This document shows, in pieces, positions 6,567 to 10,812 of a DNA stretch of 10,812 bases. The stretch lies in contig CAZVJA010000185.1 in the NCBI GenBank assembly GCA_964626885.1, forward strand, positions 1 through 10,812. The letters run 5' to 3'. Made by a program: the position numbers and the translations under genes. Origin of the DNA: CAZVJA01 sp964626885 (lineage in GTDB: Bacteria; Planctomycetota; Planctomycetia; Planctomycetales; Planctomycetaceae). The notes below the pieces were generated by a model. The model did not search any database. It saw nothing but the letters and a program-made list of their open reading frames with translations, and was not told the DNA's origin. Each line of letters starts with the position of its first letter. Positions within the stretch are counted from its first letter, which is position 1.

Positions 6567-8711
6567 ATGGCTACCGCGTTCAAGTTCGAGGAACTCGAGG
6601 GAAATTTGGGACTGCTCACTTTCGACGTCCCGGAGAAAAGCGTGAACACCTTCTCGCAGCCGGTGCTTGCCGAGCTGGAAGAGATCGTCGGCCGGCTCGA
6701 AGGGCGGAAGGATCTGCGCGGCCTGCTGCTGAAGAGCGGCAAACCGGGGCAGTTCATCGCCGGGGCCGATCTCAACGAACTGGGAGCCCTCGCCTACATG
6801 AAGCGGGATGACGTCGAGAAAGGCCTGAAGCGGGGGCATGATCTGTTCAACCGCATCAGCCGTTTGCCGTTTCCCACCGTTGCCCTCATCGACGGCAACT
6901 GCATGGGAGGCGGAACCGAACTGTCGCTCGCCATGGATTACCGCATCGCGTCGAACGGCCGCTCGACGAAGATCGGCCTGCCGGAGGTGAAGGTTGGAAT
7001 CATCCCCGGCTGGGGAGGAACGCAGCGAATGCCGCGCGCGATCGGCGTGCATCATGCCATCACGATGATCACCTCGGGTGAGCCGATTGCCGCGAAGAAG
7101 GCGGCGGAACTCGGTCTCGTCTTCGATGCCGTGCCGGCGGAGAAGCTGGTTGACGAAGGTCGCCGGCTTGTCGAGCATGCCCAGGCATCGGGCGAATGGC
7201 TCGAGAACCGCAAGCGAAACGAGCAGCCGATGGGGCTCAGCGAAGATCAGATGCGTTTCGCTTTCACGGTTGCGGAAGGGGGCGTGCTGGGGCAGACCAA
7301 AGGGCAATACCCCGCGCCGCTGGCCGCGGTGCGTGCGATGCGCGACGGCGTGAACCTGCCGCTTATGGAAGGGCTGGAAGTCGAGAAAAAGGCGGCTGCG
7401 GAACTGACCGGTTCGCCGATCTCCGCGGCGCTGATCGGCGTGTTCTTCATGACGAACCAGCTTGCCCGCGATCGTGGAGTCGATGATCCGAAGATCCAGC
7501 CGCGCGCGGTCAAGCGGGTCGGCGTGCTCGGCGCGGGACAAATGGGCTCGGGCATTGCGACGGCTCACGCCCGCAGCGGCATTCCGGCGGGAATGGTCGA
7601 TGTCGACGATGCGCGGGTTGCGTACGGCATGGGACGCGCCGTCGATACGGTGGCAGGCCGCATCAAGATCGGCCGGGCGACGCACGAAGACATGCAGGCG
7701 ATGCTCGCTAATCTCTCGACGTCGACATCGCATTCTCTGTTCGCCGACTGCGACGTGGTCGTCGAGGCAGTGACCGAGAACGAAGAACTCAAAACGAAGA
7801 TGTACAAAGACCTGGCGAAGGCGATGCGCGACGACGCGATCCTCGCCAGCAACACGTCGACCATTTCGATCACGCGGATGGCGAAGGCGGCTCCAAACGC
7901 CGAACGATTCGTGGGGATGCACTTCTTCTTCCCGGTCGATCGCATGCAGCTCGTCGAAGTCATTCGCGGAGAGAAGACGAGCGACGAAACGGTCGCCACG
8001 ATCGTCGAACTCTCGAAGCGGATCAAGAAGACGCCGATCGTGGTGAATGACTGCGCTGGGTTCCTCGTCAACCGCGTGCTGCTCCCCTACATGGGAGAAG
8101 CGGTGTTGTTGTTGCAGGAAGGGGCCTCGATGGACGCCGTTGATAAGGTGGCGACGAAGTTCGGCATGCCGGTCGGCCCGGTCGCGCTGCACGACATGGT
8201 CGGTATCGACACATCCTGCTTCGCGGGCCGGGTGCTGGCATCGGCCTACAGCGACCGCGTGGTCGCCACCCCGCTGATGGATGACCTTGTTGCGGCGGGA
8301 CGTCTCGGCAAGAAGGCAGGGGCGGGGTTCCGCAAGTTTTCCGGAACAAAAGGGAAACCGGCGCCCGATCCGGATTTCCAACCGTTGCTGGAGAAACGCC
8401 GCACCGCCAGCCGCGAGGTCTCGAACGAGGAGATTCAAGATCGGTTGTTTCTGTCGATGCTGCTCGAATCGGTCCGGGCACTCGAGGAGAACATCGTCCG
8501 TGAGCCGGCACATGTCGATATGGGGCTGATCCTCGGAGTCGGCTTCCCGCCGTTTCGGGGCGGCATTCTCCGCTGGTGCGATCAGGAAGGGGCGGCGAAG
8601 ATCGTCGAGCGGGCGTCGAAGTACACCGCGCTGGGTAAACGGTTCGAGCCAAGCCCGATGCTGCTCGACATGGCCAAGAGCGGCAAGCTGTTTTATCCGC
8701 GTCCCGGCTGA
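6567..8711 (+). CDS. fadJ: Multifunctional fatty-acid oxidation complex alpha subunit (enoyl-CoA hydratase / 3-hydroxyacyl-CoA dehydrogenase)
   Basis: This 714-residue protein is a two-enzyme fusion. The crotonase domain (about 1-200) has the oxyanion-hole segment FIAGADLNEL (63-72), CMGGGTELSLAMDYRIA with E118, and GLPEVKVGIIPGWGGTQR with E140, the two glutamates that hydrate enoyl-CoA. The dehydrogenase domain begins near 315 with the NAD loop VGVLGAGQMGSG (318-329), acidic D345 at the end of the next strand, VVVEAVTEN, and GMHFFFPVD with catalytic H452. It continues with NDCAGFLVNRVLLPYMGEA and a final repeat with GFPPFRGGILRW. It converts trans-2-enoyl-CoA to 3-hydroxyacyl-CoA and then 3-ketoacyl-CoA. 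The N-terminus (DVPEKSVNTF, FIAGAD) and the length resemble E. coli FadJ more than FadB. A good ribosome site, GGAGAGG, lies at 6558-6564. The thiolase gene follows after 84 bases, as expected for alpha and beta subunits. All core catalytic residues are present. Confidence 0.95.
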   Translation: MATAFKFEELEGNLGLLTFDVPEKSVNTFSQPVLAELEEIVGRLEGRKDLRGLLLKSGKPGQFIAGADLNELGALAYMKRDDVEKGLKRGHDLFNRISRLPFPTVALIDGNCMGGGTELSLAMDYRIASNGRSTKIGLPEVKVGIIPGWGGTQRMPRAIGVHHAITMITSGEPIAAKKAAELGLVFDAVPAEKLVDEGRRLVEHAQASGEWLENRKRNEQPMGLSEDQMRFAFTVAEGGVLGQTKGQYPAPLAAVRAMRDGVNLPLMEGLEVEKKAAAELTGSPISAALIGVFFMTNQLARDRGVDDPKIQPRAVKRVGVLGAGQMGSGIATAHARSGIPAGMVDVDDARVAYGMGRAVDTVAGRIKIGRATHEDMQAMLANLSTSTSHSLFADCDVVVEAVTENEELKTKMYKDLAKAMRDDAILASNTSTISITRMAKAAPNAERFVGMHFFFPVDRMQLVEVIRGEKTSDETVATIVELSKRIKKTPIVVNDCAGFLVNRVLLPYMGEAVLLLQEGASMDAVDKVATKFGMPVGPVALHDMVGIDTSCFAGRVLASAYSDRVVATPLMDDLVAAGRLGKKAGAGFRKFSGTKGKPAPDPDFQPLLEKRRTASREVSNEEIQDRLFLSMLLESVRALEENIVREPAHVDMGLILGVGFPPFRGGILRWCDQEGAAKIVERASKYTALGKRFEPSPMLLDMAKSGKLFYPRPG

Positions 8712-8784
8712 CCGTTGGGCTGGTCACCGGTTTCGAATTCGCACACAGAATCGTTCAAGTCAATCGATACGACATTCACGAGGC

Positions 8785-8792
8785 GAGGAAAG
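8785..8792 (+). promoter_or_regulatory. Ribosome binding site that fixes the thiolase start
   Basis: gaggaaag lies 3-10 bases before ATG 8796. It favours this start over an in-frame TTG at 8715, which would add 27 residues unlike any thiolase N-terminus. Confidence 0.7.
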
Positions 8793-8795
8793 ATC

Positions 8796-9959
8796 ATGGG
8801 ACAAGCTGTCATCATCGACGCCGTACGCACGCCGATCGGCCGGGCGTCGGCCGACAAGGGAATCTATCGCGACGTTCGAGCCGAGGAGCTTTCGGCGCAC
8901 GTCATGCAGACCCTTGTTCGCCGCACGGGGATCGACCCCAAGCTGATTGAAGACGTCCGCTGGGGCTGCGTGCAGCAGCAGGGAGAGCAGGGCTTCGACG
9001 TAGCGCGAATCGCCGTGCTGCTGGCCGATCTGCCGATTGAAACCGGCGGAGTAACGATCAACCGCAACTGTGCGTCGAGCCTGTCGGCGCTCAATGAAGC
9101 AGCGATGAGCATCATCTCGGGCTGCGAGGATGTGCAGATCGCCGGCGGTGTCGAGCACATGGACCATGTGCCGATGAACAAGGACTACAACCCGCCTCCG
9201 GGGCTGTTCCGCCGGCATAGCGAAGCGATCATGAACATGGGACTAACGGCCGAATATCTCGCCGCGAAATACGGTGTGAAGCGCGCCGAACAGGATGCGT
9301 TCGCGTTCCGCAGCCATCAGCTCGCAGCCAAGGCGACGCAGGGCGGAGCGTTCAAGAACGAAATCGTGCCGACTTGGGGGCGGGACGAAGACGGGCACAA
9401 GGTGCAGGTCACGGTCGATCAATGCATCCGTTTCGACTGTTCTTTGGAAGGGCTGTCGAAGCTGTCGCCGGTGTTCAATCCCGCCGGCGGTTCGGTGACG
9501 GCGGGGAACAGCTCGCCGATCAACGTCGGTTCGGCAGGTATGCTGATGATGTCGGAAGAGAAGGCCCGCGAATTGGGTCTCAAGCCGATGGTCCGCGTGA
9601 AAGCAATGGCGGTCGCGGGAGTCGATCCGTGCGAGATGGGGATCGGACCGGTGCCGGCCGTGCATAAAGTTTTGAAGCGCGCGGGGTTGAAACTGGCCGA
9701 CATTCAGTGCTTCGAGTTGAATGAAGCCTTCGCCGTGCAGACGCTGTCGGTGATGAAGGTGCTCGGGATGACGGAAGAGAAGGTCAACCTGCGCGGCGGG
9801 GCGGTGGCGATCGGGCATCCGCTCGGCGCCAGCGGCGCGCGGATCGTCACCACGCTGCTGCACCGCATGCGCGACGAAGGATCGAAATACGGTTTGGCCA
9901 GCATGTGTGTCGGCCAGGGGCAGGGGGTCGCGACGATCTTCGAGTTGTGCGAGAGTTGA
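8796..9959 (+). CDS. fadA: 3-ketoacyl-CoA thiolase (acetyl-CoA acyltransferase), FadA-type
   Basis: This 387-residue thiolase cleaves 3-ketoacyl-CoA with CoA to give acetyl-CoA and a shortened acyl-CoA. The nucleophile is C92 in NRNCASSLSALNEAA. Further family motifs are GGVEHMDHVPM (117-127), ELNEAFAVQ, GGAVAIGHPLGASGAR with H341, and the acid/base cysteine C371 in MCVGQGQG. From memory it closely parallels E. coli FadA: the same length, RAEELSAHVM near the start, WGCVQQ, GLTAEYLA, QDAFAFRSH and AFKNEIVPT. This supports FadA rather than the longer FadI. The active-site context CASS replaces CGSS. The start is ATG 8796, supported by the ribosome site just before it. It should form a complex with the FadJ-like alpha subunit encoded 84 bases upstream. 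The next gene, an acyl-CoA ligase, starts 66 bases downstream, so one operon is likely. Confidence 0.95.
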   Translation: MGQAVIIDAVRTPIGRASADKGIYRDVRAEELSAHVMQTLVRRTGIDPKLIEDVRWGCVQQQGEQGFDVARIAVLLADLPIETGGVTINRNCASSLSALNEAAMSIISGCEDVQIAGGVEHMDHVPMNKDYNPPPGLFRRHSEAIMNMGLTAEYLAAKYGVKRAEQDAFAFRSHQLAAKATQGGAFKNEIVPTWGRDEDGHKVQVTVDQCIRFDCSLEGLSKLSPVFNPAGGSVTAGNSSPINVGSAGMLMMSEEKARELGLKPMVRVKAMAVAGVDPCEMGIGPVPAVHKVLKRAGLKLADIQCFELNEAFAVQTLSVMKVLGMTEEKVNLRGGAVAIGHPLGASGARIVTTLLHRMRDEGSKYGLASMCVGQGQGVATIFELCES

Positions 9960-10025
9960 CGCGCGAGGAATTTGACTCGAAGCCGTGATCGCTCGCGAAC
10001 TTTGCTGTTTACGGAGCGCGAATCG

Positions 10026-10812
10026 ATGAAGTTTCCCAATCTCGACGTGATGCAGCGGAGCACTTGCGAACGGCTGGGGCCGTGCACCGCCATGCGGTTC
10101 AAGCGGTTCGGGCGATATGAGGATCTTTCGTGGACAGCCGTCCGCGAACTGGCGGACTGTGCCGCGGCGGGGTTGTTGCAACTCGGCGTGCAGCACGGCG
10201 ACCGCGTGGCGCTCCTCTCGGAGAATCGGTACGAGTGGATTCTCGCCGATCTGGCGATCCTTTCGACCGGGGCGGCCGATGTTCCGCTGCATGCACCATT
10301 GGCGGCGCGACAGGTGGAGTATCAGGTCGGCCACAGTCAGTCGCGAGGCATCATCGTCAGCAGTCAGGAGCAGGCGGACAAAGTCTTCGCCGTGTTGTCC
10401 GAGCTCCCGAACCTGGAATTTCTCATCTCGTTCGAGCTGATCAAGGCGCCACAGACGCGGCTGAAGCTGCTGACCTGGCAGGGGCTTGTACAGCGCGGCC
10501 GGCAGTCGGGGCTGCTCGATGAAGTGCGACGCCGCGAGGCGAAAGTCACCGGCGACGATCTTGCGACGATCATTTACACCAGCGGCACGACCGGCAACCC
10601 CAAAGGGGTGATGCTGCTCCACTCGAACCTGCTGACCAATGCACGGGCGACGTATGAGTTGCGCAAGCATCTTTCGACCGACACTTTATTGAGCTGGCTC
10701 CCCTACAGTCACATTTATGCCCGCACGGTCGATCTGTACGTCACGGCGGTCTCGGGTGCGACAATCGCGCTGGCGGAATCGATCGACACGCTGGTCGTCA
10801 AACAGTTGGCGA
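10026..10812 (+). CDS. Long-chain AMP-forming acyl-CoA ligase, 3'-truncated by window edge
   Basis: 262 codons are visible and no stop is reached, so the gene runs off the window. It starts at ATG 10026 with GGAG at 10013-10016. Family features include an N-terminal part with YEDLSWTAVRELADCAAAGL (31-50), GDRVALLSENRYEW (58-71), and GAADVPLHAPL (82-92). The ATP/AMP-binding P-loop is IIYTSGTTGNPKGVML (182-197). It is followed by LSWLPYSHIYART, which matches the LPxxHxxxR motif of the long-chain FAA1/COG1022 branch. The enzyme would activate fatty acids to acyl-CoA through an acyl-adenylate, the entry step for the enzymes encoded upstream. The C-terminal domain with the adenylation/thioesterification hinge lies outside the window, so chain-length preference cannot be read. 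Other adenylate-forming ligases are possible, but context and motif favour a fatty-acid substrate. Confidence 0.9.
   Translation, partial: MKFPNLDVMQRSTCERLGPCTAMRFKRFGRYEDLSWTAVRELADCAAAGLLQLGVQHGDRVALLSENRYEWILADLAILSTGAADVPLHAPLAARQVEYQVGHSQSRGIIVSSQEQADKVFAVLSELPNLEFLISFELIKAPQTRLKLLTWQGLVQRGRQSGLLDEVRRREAKVTGDDLATIIYTSGTTGNPKGVMLLHSNLLTNARATYELRKHLSTDTLLSWLPYSHIYARTVDLYVTAVSGATIALAESIDTLVVKQLA

Noticed and set aside
6376..6645. 89-codon sense frame between the large acyl-CoA dehydrogenase and fadJ
   Set aside because: It begins inside the terminator hairpin, lacks a ribosome site, overlaps the fadJ start in another frame, and resembles no known protein.
6522..8513. 663-codon antisense open frame opposite fadJ
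   Set aside because: The sense strand encodes an unmistakable FadJ-like protein with all catalytic residues. The antisense product is Arg/His-rich and motif-free.
8715..8795. N-terminal extension of the thiolase from TTG 8715
   Set aside because: The extra 27 residues are unlike any thiolase N-terminus, and a good ribosome site precedes ATG 8796.
9243..10670. 475-codon antisense open frame across the thiolase-ligase junction
   Set aside because: It spans two recognised sense genes and their spacer and has a shadow-like composition rich in Arg, His and Gln.

Overview
The window is a GC-rich stretch (about 60% by eye) in which every supported gene lies on the + strand. It is mainly a fatty-acid (acyl-CoA) breakdown region. 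An Asp-box sialidase-like protein beside catabolic genes, fairly loose gene spacing and a heptad-rich spacer suggest a Planctomycetota bacterium. That placement is an inference from gene content, since no rRNA or other phylogenetic marker is present.

Layout. Positions 1-1028 hold the 3' part of a sialidase/BNR-repeat protein that begins outside the window. A 176-base spacer with a polypurine tract and degenerate 7-base repeats follows. A compact group comes next (1205-4286): a histidine phosphatase, an acyl-CoA dehydrogenase of the ACAD10/11 type, and an APH-fold kinase-like protein. A leader with several GGG runs precedes a large 640-residue acyl-CoA dehydrogenase (4384-6306). A strong hairpin plus T-run just after that gene (6349-6390) looks like an intrinsic terminator and divides the region into two transcription blocks. 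The second block holds a FadJ-like multifunctional enoyl-CoA hydratase/3-hydroxyacyl-CoA dehydrogenase (6567-8711), a FadA-like 3-ketoacyl-CoA thiolase (8796-9959), and the start of a long-chain AMP-forming acyl-CoA ligase (10026 to the window end).

How they fit together. The ligase would activate fatty acids to acyl-CoA, the 640-residue dehydrogenase would make the enoyl-CoA, the FadJ-like protein would hydrate and oxidise it, and the thiolase would release acetyl-CoA. Together they make a nearly self-contained beta-oxidation spiral. The phosphatase/dehydrogenase/kinase trio resembles, as separate genes, the fused mammalian ACAD10/ACAD11 proteins and the Pseudomonas LvaA/LvaC pair. In those systems 4-hydroxyacyl-CoAs are phosphorylated and then converted to ordinary enoyl-CoAs. 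The trio may therefore be a side entrance that feeds hydroxylated fatty acids into the same spiral. The phosphatase has no assigned step and is the least understood part.

No tRNA, rRNA, CRISPR array, insertion sequence or attachment site was seen. The longest stretch without a gene is about 260 bases (6307-6566).
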